Assembly (NCBI GenBank): GCA_014529385.2
Contig: CM043968.1
Coordinates: 30,103,013-30,167,012, forward strand
Reading direction: 5' to 3'
Source: Adiantum capillus-veneris
Taxonomy: Eukaryota > Streptophyta > Polypodiopsida > Polypodiales > Pteridaceae
Length of the DNA: 64,000 nt
The number at the start of each line of letters is the position of its first letter. Positions within the stretch are counted from its first letter, which is position 1. The notes beneath the pieces are model-generated. The model was not told where the DNA came from and searched no databases. It saw only the letters and a program-made list of their open reading frames with translations. Shown in pieces: positions 32,580 to 43,533 of this stretch. The position numbers and the translations under genes are program-made.

Positions 32580-33592
32580 CTCTTCAGCCTTCCGTTCCTT
32601 TAGTGAGAGAGTGCAAGTGATCACAAACAAAGTTGATAAACACTTACGAATTAAGTGCTGAGACTGAGAGATAGAGAGAGAAGAATACGACACCAGAATG
32701 TAGTCAAACCCTCCTCCGAAGGCCCCACTCTCTATGGCGAGAGCGGTCTACTATTGATTGCACAAATCTCTACAATGCTTTGGACTTGCCGACGATGTCA
32801 ACGACGATGAGGACGACGACGAGACGGCCTGAAATCTGAAAATCTTTATCTGCTGAATTCTGACTCTAAGTCGGTGACGATGTCGATGGCGACGATGCGA
32901 TGATGACGCGCTGAAAACGCAGATGCTGAAATCTGCATGTTTCGGGCTGAAACTGCAAACTATGCTCGATCTGACCGTGCGACGAGGATCTGCTGCGGGA
33001 AGGTGAGATTTGCGAGGTTTGGGACTTTTACTGCGATATGTCTATGCTGAAAACTGAAAACACTGGTCTATCTTGTGGATCTATCGCGATGAATCTGCAA
33101 AACACTAGATGGTTATGCTGAAAATGCTAGGCTGAATTCTGTTCTGCTGTGGAAATCTGCTAACGCTAGGACTGATTTGTAGTCTTCTGTCGCCAAGCTG
33201 CTGCAAATGCAAAAACGTTGGGCTTGTTTTGCTGAAAACGCTAGTTGTTTCTGATGCAGAAAACGCTAGGGTCTCTGCTCCAAAAACGCTAGGTGTCCTG
33301 TGGGGGTCCTGCTGAGAAGGTGCCTGTTGAACAAGTGGTTCCTGCTGCCTCTTTTGCCAGAAATGCTAGCGCTAGGTTTCTTTATATACTTCCTTGTCAA
33401 AATTGCCCTACCTAGTTCCCAACAAAAGTCACTTAAAAATAATAAGTGAAAATTGGCTAAAATGGGGAAAATAGGTCTATGCACTGTAAAGACTGTAATC
33501 TGATGATCATGCTGTGTGCAACCAGAGGATATGCATCTACTCTGAGTGCCTAGACATGCACGGTCTGCGAACAGACTCACAAAAGTGCCAGA
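32580..33592 (-). repeat. 3' LTR of family B (B2), left part
   Basis: Minus-oriented B LTR lacking its first 80 bp or so, matching 16370-17340. It holds the GAGAGATAGAGAGAGAAG, GAAGGCCCCACTCTC and many AAAACGCTAG motifs. It is interrupted at 33592 by solo LTR B3 and resumes at 34787. Confidence 0.85.
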
Positions 33593-34786
33593 TGTCAGGT
33601 GACACATCCAACCCTATGTGTCCGTGGACAAGCTACAGCATGACCACGGTTCAGTTCAGTCAAGTCAGTCTAGAATAGGAAGTGATCTGGCACTTTTGTG
33701 AGTCTCTTTGCAGACCGTGCATGTCCAGACACTTAGATTAGATGCATATCCTCTGGTTGCACACAGCATGATCATCAGCATTACCATCAGGAGCATTTTC
33801 CAATGCATTAAACCTATTTTCCCTATTTTTTGACATTTTTTACTTATTTATCAAGTGACTTTTGTTGGGAACTAGGTAGGACAATTTTGCTAAGTTTGTA
33901 TATATAGAAACCTAGCGCTAGCACTTTCTGGCAGAAGAGGCAACAGAAGCATTGCTCACAGGCAACTTCTCAGCAGGATTCTAGCATTTTTGCATCACAG
34001 CAGAAGAGCTAGCGTTTTTAAACAAGAACCCAGATCAACCATGCATCAGCCTGGCGACGGCAGAGGAGAATTCAGCCCTAGCGTTAGCAGTTGCATCAGC
34101 AGATCCATAGCAAATTCCACCAGATAGCAGAATTCAGCCCTAGCGTTTTTGGTTTGCAGATCAAGCTCAACGTTTTTGCAAATCTTCGCGACGGAATCAG
34201 CCCTAGACTCAGCGTTTTCAGTTTTCAGCAGTCAGTTTCCACCATAGAACCCCCGAACCTCGCTGATCTCACCTTCCTGCAGCAGATCCTCGCCGCACAA
34301 TCAGATCCCACAAAGTTTGCAAATTCAGCACGGAAAACGCAAATTTCAGCATCTGCGTTTTCAGCGCGTCGTCGTTGCATCGTTGCCATTGACATCGTCA
34401 CCAACATAGAGTCAGAATCAGCAGATAAAGATCTGCACATTTCAGCCCTTAGCATTTCCAAATTTCAGCCCCTCTCATCGTCATCCTCATCGTCGGCAAG
34501 TCCAAGCATTGTAGAGATTTGTGCAATCAATAGTAGACCACTCTCGCCATCGAGAGTGGGGCCCTTGGAGGAGGGTTTGACAACATCTCTAGTGTCGTAT
34601 TCTCTTCTCTCTATCTCTCGGTCTCAGCACCTTCACTCACAGTGTCCATTCACTTTGTTTGTGTCCATTGCACTCTCTCATTAAAGAACGGAAGGCTCTC
34701 CCTTGCCTAAGTAAAAGGAACCTTGAGCACAGTTCGGAGCACTCATCTTGAGCAAAGTTCAACATTCACTTCTGCAGCACCTTACA
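33593..34786 (+). repeat. Solo LTR of family B (B3), TSD CCAGA/CCAAA
   Basis: 1194-bp LTR in plus orientation, TGTCAGGTGACACATCC to GCAGCACCTTACA, inserted in an opposite-strand LTR of its own family. Flanks CCAGA (33588-33592) and CCAAA (34787-34791) are a target duplication with one change. The undisturbed sequence at 37396 (GTGCCAGAACACTTCC) confirms the empty site. Confidence 0.93.
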
Positions 34787-34873
34787 CCAAAACACTTCCT
34801 AATCTAACTGAACTGAACCGATGCCATGAAGTAGCTTGTCCATGTACACATAGGGTTGAATGTGCACGTCACG
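34787..34873 (-). repeat. 3' LTR of family B (B2), right end
   Basis: Continues the B2 LTR after B3: AACACTTCCTAATCTAACTG through GTGCACGTCACG, followed by the purine tract read on the minus strand as TTTGAAATGGAGGGG. Confidence 0.85.
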
Positions 34874-34977
34874 TCCCCTCCATTTCAAAATGAGGTATTG
34901 ATACCAAACTGTATGGCATCGAAGGAGATTGCCAATAGCGTCTGGAATCCTCGAAAGGACTCTTCGCCGGCCCACTC

Positions 34978-35966
34978 TCATAAGTGGGTCATGCGATACT
35001 TGAACTTCAGAAAGGTCTGCAACACTTGCTTCTTTGGGCCGCACCGAAAGCGAGACAAAGTTATCTGTGGCTCCTTCAATGCTTCAACCTTGTTTATAGA
35101 CGTAGGTCCACCTTCTTCAAGAATCTCCAAGGATGAAAATTCCTGAAACCACTTCCAACATAGAAACATAAACATACCCATTCCATGTAAAGTGAATGGA
35201 AAAAGACTATTCTTTCGAGAAAACTGTGCATGCAATGCAGATGAACAAAGTGACGGAGTGCCAAACACACACGCAAATCGTGAGATCGAATCTTGACTTT
35301 CTGATTTAAATATATCAACTGTGGCAAATCACAATGGAAATGCCGATGCTTGATGCTCAATCCTTCTTGTGCTCTTTCGGATACTATGTCATGCCAAGGA
35401 AGAGACATGGAATGTGAATTCCTTGGGTGCAAACTTTTCATTTTTCCATAAGTAATTCGCAAACATCCGTGCTCATTCATGAGTGAATCGTGCTCATCGT
35501 ACAATATGTCATGCCTATGAAAAGGGATCACATAAGGACGGTGACTAAAATACAAGAAAGCATCACAAATGAAACACTCGAACAATGTGTGCTGACTAAT
35601 CATTCGAACACATAATACTTCCTATGGGGGTTCTTGGGACCTCGACTCGAGAGCCAAGATCGGGTTGTCGTGATCTATCAAATCTGCAATAAGGTTAGCT
35701 TCACTAGACAAAGTATCAACTAAACCATCAAACTTGTGACCAATCACAGTTTCTTCCTGCAAATCATCATGCTCGTGAATAATCACATCTTGATCATGCA
35801 AATCATGATGCTCGTGACTAATCACATCTTGATCATGCAAATCATCATGCTTATCATTATCATGCAATTCCTGTGTGCCATGCTTTGGAGAAGACAAGAC
35901 TGAGAGAGTCTCCTTCTCCTGAATCTCTTTAAGTTGCGCATGCACATTAGAAAAGAGTCGGAACAA
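34978..35966 (-). CDS. Family B unknown ORF with His/Asp-rich repeats (copy B2)
   Basis: Second copy of the unknown family B ORF. One minus frame runs from 35966 to 35094 with a single TAG (35622) where B1 has a Glu codon. Units such as HDDLHDQDVISHEH and HDLHDQDVIIHEH repeat three to four times, then SSEANLIADLIDHDNPILAL, EVLCVRMISQHT, YVIPFHRHDILYDEHDSLMN and LPWHDIVSERAQEGLS. A frameshift near 35268 leads into FPFTLHGMGMFMFLCWKWF and KKQVLQTFLKFKYRMTH. Differences from B1 fall mostly in the repeat number. In B2 the segment starts directly after the N-terminal part of gag, so knuckle and protease were deleted. Confidence 0.6.
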
Positions 35967-36460
35967 CGGGCTATGGCTGCCATGCTTTCTTCGTGTTCGC
36001 GGGCTATTTCTGCTTTTCTTTCTGCTATTCTTGCTTCGCGTTCTAACTTCCTCTCCATCATCATCTTGTCGAAAGCCTCCATAGGAGTTAGTGCAATCCT
36101 TTGCGTAGATGGGGAAGAGGAAGGGTCGGAAAACCCTCTTGGTGGAGAAAAATCTTCTTCACCACCCTCATGCTCATCACCTCCATGCGAGTATCCATTC
36201 CGCTTCCGGTGATGACCATCCACTGAAGTCTTGGGTTCTTAAGTTCACGAGGAACTTGGGGTCTTGTGGTTCTTGGGTTTTTGGGTTCTTGAGTCTTGAG
36301 GTTCTTGAGGTTCTTCTTTAGCTTGCAATCTTTGTTAGGGAAGGATCTTCTCTTACCCGAGCTCTTCTCTTTTCCGCGGGCGCACCCCTTGGCGGCCTTA
36401 CGCTCACACCAAGGTTGCTTTTTCCCACCTCGCGCCGATTGGCCAGCCGCTAAGTGCACG
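35967..36460 (-). pseudogene. Family B gag N-terminus (copy B2)
   Basis: Minus frames with SSPSTQRIALTPMEAFDKMM and a charged coil (ERKLEREARIAERKAEIARE) equivalent to the B1 N-terminal gag near 20050-20190. Upstream is a basic segment with repeated KNLKNLKTQEPKNPRT. The capsid core, knuckle and protease of B1 are missing here, so B2 is an internally deleted copy. Confidence 0.7.
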
Positions 36461-36631
36461 GTCCGCTCTCAATGAGTGAAAAGAGAAACAAGGGGAGGCT
36501 GGACAAGCCCTTCTTTCTTGGGTTTGCTGCCACTCTTCAAAAAAAAAACACGATCACGAATCGACACACCCAAGAGGACTTGGGTTACGTGCGATCCCAA
36601 TAAGCAAAAAAAAAATCAGAACACTGTCAAA

Positions 36632-36643
36632 GCTCTGATACCA
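36632..36643 (-). other. Primer binding site, family B
   Basis: Minus-strand TGGTATCAGAGC, an exact initiator tRNA-Met site, one base from the LTR end. Confidence 0.9.
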
Positions 36644-36644
36644 A

Positions 36645-37484
36645 TGTAAGGTGCAGCGCAAGTGAATGTTGACTCTATGTCGGTGACAATGTCGATGGCG
36701 ACGATGCAACGACGACGCGCTGAAAACGCAGATGCTGAAATCTGCGTTTTCCGGGCTGAAACTACAAACTACGCTGGATCTGACCGTGCGGCGGTCTGCT
36801 ACGGGAAGGTTGAATCTGCGAGGTTTGGGACTTCTACTGCAATGTGTCTATGCTGAAAACTGAAAACACTGGTCGATCTTGCGGATCTGTCGAGATGAAT
36901 CTGCAAAACGCTAGATGGTTATGCTGATGCAAAAACGCTAGGCTGAATTCTGTTCTGTTGTGGAAATCTGCTAACGCTAGCACTGATCTATAGTCTTCTG
37001 TCGCTAGGCTGCTGCAAATGCAAAAACGCTGGGCTTGTTCTGCTGAAAACGCTAGCTGTTGCTGATGCAGAAAACGCTAGGGTCTCTGCTCCAAAAAAGC
37101 TAGGTGTCCTGTGGGGGTCCTGCTGAGAAGGTGCCTCTTGAACACACGGTTCCTGCTACCTCTTCTGCCAGAAATGCTAGCGCTAGGTTTCTTTATATAC
37201 TTCCTTGTCAAAATTGCCTTACCTAGTTCCCAACAAAAGTCACTTAAAAATAATAAGTGAAAATTGGCTAAAATGGGAAAAAATGCTCCTGATAAGTTCT
37301 GACTGTAATCTGATAATCATGATGTGTGCAACCAGAGGATATGCATCTACTCTAAGTGCCTGGACATGCACGGTCTGCGAAAAGACTCACAAACGTGCCA
37401 GAACACTTCCTAATCTAACTGAACTGAACCCATGCAATAAAGTAGCTTGTCCACGTACACATAGGGTTAGATGTGCACGTGACA
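36645..37484 (-). repeat. 5' LTR of family B (B2)
   Basis: 840-bp LTR in minus orientation, TGTAAGGTGCAGCGC to GATGTGCACGTGACA. It lacks the 36667-equivalent GA-rich segment of B1 by internal deletion (AGTGAATGT joined to TGACTCTATGTCGG). To its right copia J resumes. Confidence 0.9.
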
Positions 37485-39360
37485 GTTTTTTAGTTAGTGC
37501 ATTGACCTCTTCTGAGTTAGCTTGAGTTTTCCAGACTCTTGCTGAGATTTCAGGTTTGGGCTGAGTTTTCCCAGATTCAAAGGTGAGGATCCTTGATCTT
37601 GTCTTTCCAATACCCCTCTCTGCTACCTCTAGACACCCTTGCCTTCCACAGGTATCTTTCTCTTCCGGCGCTTTTCTGGACATTGGTTACTTGCAGTTTT
37701 TTTCTCTGTTTTCATCCATCCAACGGCTGAGAAGTGCGAGGATAACTCAAAATCGACTTTTGCGGCGTTCCCGTACCGATTGGTGGCGTACACGCCCGCT
37801 GAATTCTCTGTTACAGCAGCGTTTTCAGCCCCTTTGCAGTGGTTTCTTGGGTGGACAGCAGGCTGAACTTTTGTCCGGACACCATCTGGTGGTCGTCTTA
37901 GCGGTTATCTTGGACTGCTACAACTTTGGACCCACGTACCTCATACATCGACTTGATCTCTACGAGTTCTTGTGGCATACGCTTCTGCACGGAGAACACA
38001 TAGATATGGCCGGTCAAGCGGCACATGGATTCACTGCCTTCTCAAAGTCCGCCAAGCTGGACAATTCCAACTACAGTGTTTGGAAGATGAAGGTGAAGAC
38101 TCTCATCACCTACAATAGAATCTAGGATTGTCTTACAGACCCTTCAAAGGCCGTCAAGCCCATGGTCACTGCTAGGACCATTTCACAGGCAAACGTGGAT
38201 GCTTGGGTCCACATCGATAGACGAGTGTATACATTCCTCCTTATGAACCTCTCTCACACGGTTCTACGAGAAGTCCGAGTGGAGGAGCATTCCCATGGCT
38301 TATGGCAGCGCATTCTCAGCACATTCTGGATCTATTCGAGGACAAATCCGTCGCCATGACTCTTCGGCTAGACTCTTCGGCTAGAGCGGGAGCTTTACCT
38401 CCTGCAATACATCCAGTTCAACTCATTGGTGGGGTTGACTCGCAAGATGCGGGAAGTTTGGGACGACCTCATCGCGTGACATGACCTCGCGCATGGCCAT
38501 GCAACTGCTCTTCAAACTCCCTCCTCGATACCACGATCTTATCCGCTCTCGCCCCGCACAGTCCCCTACCTGGGAAGAGGTTCTTCCCGAGCTCATGTAG
38601 ATTGAGAGCCACTCCGTGTTTCAGGCTGGAGGAGCTGTAGGCACGGATGGTGCATTGTTGGCCAAGGGCAAGGACAAGGGAAAGAAGGCCCAAACTTCTG
38701 AGTCGGGCGAATCCTCTTCAGAGAAGAAGAAGAAGAAGAAGAAAAATAAAGACATTGAGTGCCATTAGTGCAAGAAGAAAGGGCACAAGGAGGCAAAGTG
38801 TCGGAAGAAGAAAAGGGATGAGGGTGAGAAAGCTAAGGAGAACACGGCTTCCACAGCGGCAGCGACTACCAAGGTTTCAGAGGGGATTTCACTTGTTGCC
38901 GCTACCGGTATGGCACTTACTTCCTATCAGCCAGGTGCGTGGATTGTGGACAGCGGTGCTACCGCCCACATGACTCCTATGAGGGACTGAAGTCTCGTTT
39001 ACCGCCCTCATGGCTTCACAGGATCAGTCCATCACCCTTGGTGATTCCCATACGGTTCCGGTCTCAGATACAGGCCAAATACCCATCTTCAGTTCTTCAA
39101 TTGACCCACGTTACAGTACTTTGGAGGCTTTGTACATACCGGACTTAGCCTTCAACCTCCTATCAGTGGCTTCACTTGATTCTCAAGGGGCTCAGGTACT
39201 CTTTGGAGGAGGTAAGGTCACTATCTTCGACTCTACTACTGGCACAGTGCTAGCGAATGGTGAGCGAAAGAGCGCTCTCTTCAAGCTCACAGCCCTACTC
39301 ACATGGCGCAGTATCTTCTTCCCTATGGCATGCTAGATATGGTCACTTGAACCATTCCTA
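37485..39360 (+). pseudogene. Copia J gag and protease, interrupted
   Basis: Plus-strand copia polyprotein. Leader to 38005, then ATG at 38006: AFSKSAKLDNSNYSVWKMKV is the UBN2-type gag start. Frames break, but VDAWVHIDRRVYTFLLMNLS, a Lys-rich run, a zinc knuckle with a stop inside (ECH-stop-CKKKGHKEAKC, 38757) and the protease WIVDSGATAHMT (38945) follow. The protease continues at 39010-39300 (ALYIPDLAFNLLSVASLDSQ). It ends in the pre-integrase block YGHLNHSY, where a B LTR begins at 39361. Integrase and RT are absent from the window. Confidence 0.85.
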
Positions 39361-40172
39361 TGTCACATGACACATCCAACCCTATGTGTCCGTGGACAAG
39401 CTACTTCATGGCAAGGGTTCAGTTCAATCAAGTCAGTCTAAAATAGGAAGTGGTCTGGCAGCTTTTGCGAGTCTGATCGTAGACCGTGCATCTCCAGACA
39501 CTTAGATTAGATGCATATCCTCTGGTTGCACACAGCATGATCATCAGATTACCATCAAAACCCATCAGGAGCATTTTTTTACAGTGCATAGACCTATTTT
39601 CCCTATTTTAGCCAATTTTCACTTATTATTTTTAAGTGACTTTTGTTAGGAACTAGGTAGGGCAAAATGAGCAAGCAAGTACATAAAGAAACCTAGCGCT
39701 AGCATTTCTGGCAGAAGAGGCAGTAGGAACTTTGGTTCAACAGGCACCTTCTCAGCTGGCCTAGCATTTTTGCATCGCAGCAAGGACCTAGCGTTTTTCA
39801 TCCGCAGACCAGCCTTGGCGTTTTTGCATGGCAGATCAGCCTCGGCGACAACAAGACACAACAGATCAGCCCTAGTGTTAGCAGATTCCACAGCGACAGC
39901 AGATCAGCCCTAGCGTTAGCAGATTTCCTCAGCAAGGATAGTTTTCAGCCCTAGCGTTTTTGGTTTGCAGATCAGCCTCGACGTTTTTCAATTCCATCGC
40001 GACAGAATCAGCAGTAGCACCAGCGTTTTCAGTTTTCAGCGCATCGTCGTTACATCATCACCATCGACATCGTCACCGACATAGAGTCAGAATTCAGCAA
40101 ATAAAGATTTGCAAATTTCAGCCCTTACCGTTTTCAGATTTCAGCCCGTCTCGTCGTCGTCCTCATCGTCGT
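39361..40172 (+). repeat. LTR of family B, partial (copy B5)
   Basis: Plus-oriented B LTR starting TGTCACATGACACATCC. It shares the AGCGTTTT-rich centre of B3. It is cut at 40172 by the family A element, at the CATCGTCG segment equivalent to 34490 in B3. Confidence 0.9.
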
Positions 40173-40704
40173 TGTAACAGACTTGGACACTCCAAGTCAA
40201 GAATCAATCGTGACAGCACCAAATAACCACTTCAACACAATTCACAGATCACAATAGATTTGCACTGGCCCGGCGGAGTTCCGTGCCTAGAGATATTGGT
40301 CCCAAAGACTGGCGCCCCTTTCGGTATTTCTTTTTGTATTAATAAATTCAAAGTACAAGAGAGTGACTCGGGATTCACTCTCAAACTCTGCGTCCAGATG
40401 CTCTGAGAAGTGAGGCCCTCACCACTAATTTAAAGGTTACAAGGGATGCCCAAAAGCAGAGCCCCAAAAGCTTCAAATCAAAAGCAATTGCTCTCTCTAT
40501 CTCTCTCACAGAGAGTCAAAACTTGAAAGCAAAAGCATTCTCTCTTTGTTTCTCATTGCGTAGAGAAAAAGCAAAGTTTGCGTTGCTCATCATTTTAAAA
40601 ACTTATTTTTTTTATTTTTTTTTCAGCCTCCGCGATTTCCGAAAATTAGGGTTTCTGGTAGAAATTAGGGTTTTTGTTGTCCGCCACGTCATCACTTTGT
40701 GACA
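40173..40704 (-). repeat. 3' LTR of family A (A2)
   Basis: 532-bp LTR in minus orientation, TGTAACAGACTTGGACACTCC-type start to CACTTTGTGACA. It contains GGCGCCCCTTTCGGTATTTC at 40312 and AATTAGGGTTT twice near 40650. A purine tract (minus strand TTTCAAGACGGGGGTA) follows, so it is a 3' LTR. Confidence 0.92.
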
Positions 40705-41279
40705 TACCCCCGTCTTGAAAGCATTGTAATCGACCGCGATTACGCCTGCAAAACCGACAAAAGCCATAAACCGTCTTAGCAGACATTGACTGTTAGTACC
40801 TATGTACTAGGAACACACATCTAGCACATGTACAAAATCGACACTCACATCACAGGACATCACATGACATTCAACATTCATTCGGATCTTAGACCATGAT
40901 TTATCGGCAATGTAGCTAGCAATCACATCTAGGTCCAATCGGGACCTCATCGATGTCCGATTGACTAACCCCTATTGCAACCATGTCTATTCGAGATCAA
41001 TCAGACCAAAATGCTGCAGTCATTTCGTCTATCAGTTCCTACACTCAAAAGAAGTCAAGAACAAATCAGTATCATTATCAGGAATTCCATTTCATAAAGT
41101 CATCCAGCAGAATACTGTCAGCTCTCAGTATCCCTGAAGCTCAAAGAGACATCAGTGACTTTAGTATCAAAATCAAGGCATCTATTGACAAAGGAGCGGA
41201 GTAACTCCCCTCTTATGCATCCCACTGCACCGGATCTTCAGCCAAGCTAATTTCTGGGTTCCATTTGGAGTAGACTATG
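40705..41279 (-). other. Family A2 3' untranslated region
   Basis: Counterpart of 30058-30637. No ORF. Contains the polypurine tract at its left end. Confidence 0.7.
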
Positions 41280-41640
41280 CTAAACCAAAGCATCGAGGTA
41301 AAGTTTCACAATCCGAGGAGTATCTGCTAGGTCCTCCTCCTCTATCCACTTCGCATCAAATGCAGGAAAGTTCTTGAACTTAACCAAGAACCGCCTTTGG
41401 ACTTTACCTTTCTTCGTATCCGTATGTGCCAAAATCTGTTCAGGAACAAGGGTCTCCTCGTTTTCTTCCACTGCGGGTTGCTCATCAGCTCCCCATCATC
41501 AGGCACATCACCCTTAACAGGTTTCAAGAGACTCACATGCAATGCATTGTGAATCCTCCAAGTATCTAGCAGTTTCAATCAGAAGGAGACATCATTTATC
41601 TCTTCTGTAATCTGGAAAGGTCCGTAGTATCACATATTAA
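41280..41640 (-). pseudogene. Family A2 chromodomain
   Basis: Minus-strand LLDTWRIHNALHVSLLKPVK, then after a frameshift ILAHTDTKKGKVQRRFLVKF and KNFPAFDAKWIEEEDLADTP. Same module as 29718-30057. It is joined almost directly to the start of integrase because the integrase core is deleted. Confidence 0.88.
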
Positions 41641-42682
41641 GCATCGTGATAATTTTGTGTTCTCGGGAGATCAAAAATGAAATCCATTTCAATATTTTCC
41701 CAGGGGCGGGTGACTATGGGTAAAGGCTGTAACAATTCTTGTGCCTTATGCCTATCAAACTTGACCTTCTGGCATAGTGCGCACAAACTCTTCCACATCC
41801 TTTTTGAGTCTCGGACAAGAGAAGTATCTCTCTACCCCTTCATGGTGGTAGCAATGCCGCGGTGACCCGTAAAAGGTGGACAGTGGCATTCAGCCATAAC
41901 CTTTTCCTGCAACGGCTGTATAACGCACAACATAGTCTTTCTCATCAAGTAGCCTTCCCGAAGGGAGTATCCAGCTATTGTCTCCCCATCCCGTATCCGT
42001 GTGAAAATATCTGCAAAATCTGTATCTGTGGCATACTGATCGACCATATCCTCGAAGCTCCTATGATGTATCGCGGAAATAGCCAAAACCAACGGCTTCC
42101 GAGACACAGCATCTGCCACCACATTCTTTTGTCCCTGCACATGGACAATCTGGAAGTGAAACTGTGACAAGATGTTCGCCCACCGCATCTGCTTTTCCGA
42201 AAGCTGCTTCTGTGACAAGAAGTAGCGCAAACTCTGATGGTCTGTAAAGACAGTAAAATCCGCTCCGAGTAGGTAATGCCGCCACTGAGTAAGAGCGTGG
42301 ATAACCGCCAAAAGCTCTCTCTCATATATCTGTGCTGTCATCTCCAGCCTAGAGAACAATCGGCTCTCGTAAGCAATGACATGGCCTTCTTGCATCAAGA
42401 CCGCACCCAGACTACGACCATAAGCATCACAAAATACTTCAAATGACTTCTGCAAGTCCGCAAAGTCAAATCTGGTCCTGTAGTCAATTTCTCTTTCAAT
42501 GTCTGAAAGGCAGTCACCTCTGTGGATCCCCAAGAGAAAAAAGACTCCTTTCTGTATCAAGGTATGCAAAGGGGAAGCAACCTCTGCAAACTTTCGAATG
42601 AACCGTCTGTAGTACGAACACAGTCCCAAGAAGCTTTCAACTTCATGGACATTCTTCAAATCGGGCCAATCACGAATAGTGT
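41641..42682 (-). pseudogene. Family A2 RNase H and integrase start
   Basis: Main minus frame 41832-42707. It carries the RT thumb (NVHEVESFLGLCSYYRRFI), RNase H (FCDAYGRSLGAVLMQEGHVI, YERELLAVIHAL, FTVFTDHQSLRYFL, NVVADAVSRK) and the integrase zinc finger start (CHCPPFTGHRGI). CALCQKVKFDRHK and MDFISDLPRTQN follow near 41660-41790 in another frame, then the sequence jumps to the chromodomain. The second Asp and Glu of the integrase are deleted. Confidence 0.9.
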
Positions 42683-43316
42683 CTACCTTGGCCGGATCCA
42701 TTTGCACTCCTGTTGCTGAGACAATGTTCCAAAAAAAATGTATCTCGGAAGCATATGATCTGTGTATTCTGCTTCATTCTTGGAGAAAACAATGATATCA
42801 TCAAAGAAAGTGCCAACAAATAGCCTGTACTCTTGAAAAATCCTGTCCATCATCCGGTTAAATGTCGCAGGAGCATTGGTTAAGCCAAAAGGCATCACCA
42901 AAAAACTCAAATAACCCAAGAGTCATCCGAAAGGCTGTCTTGTAGACGTCTCCCGGCGCGATTCAGATCTGATGATATCCACTCTTCAAGTCAATCTTGC
43001 TAAAGCACGAGGATCCCTGTAACCTGTTGAGTATATCATCGATCCTAGGAATCGAAAATTTGTTCTTGATGGTGATTTTGTTGAGAGCGCTATAATCGAT
43101 GCACATTCTCCAAGATCCGTCTTTCTTCAAATCCAACAACAGTGGAGAGCAATACGGTGAAGTACTATGCTGGACAAGACCCTTTTCCAAGAGGTCTTTC
43201 ATTGGGTTCATAATCTTTTCATTCTGTACTCGGCTCACACGGTAAGGTGGCCGGTTCGGTGACGTGCTTCCAGGTATCAGGTCAATGATCTGATCTTCAG
43301 GCCCTCTAAAAAGCAA
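42683..43316 (-). pseudogene. Family A2 reverse transcriptase
   Basis: Minus frames 42963-43316 and 42683-42919. Blocks: [53 protein letters not shown] (first Asp), then after a break [20 protein letters not shown] and FFDDIIVFSK (catalytic pair). A short deletion or frameshift near 42920-42962 removes part of the fingers. Confidence 0.9.
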
Positions 43317-43533
43317 TCGGCATGAGTGTGGAGAAAAATCTTGGCATTCTTTTGTTCAGGTCAAAACATATTCAACCTTTATCCATCGTTCAGTTCTCTC
43401 CAAAAAGAATGAGTAAAGAATCTAAAGTTCATCAAGTACAATTCTCTAAGCCCTTCATTTATCAAAGTCGCTTTCTTGGCCCAGTAGTAACCACGGCGTA
43501 GTTCTTCGGGTACCAAGGATCCTGAGTAGAACG

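Noticed and set aside
34091..34684. 197-codon plus open frame
   Set aside because: Lies wholly inside solo LTR B3; Ser/Ala-rich translation of the CTAGCGTTTT repeats with no counterpart in other B LTRs.
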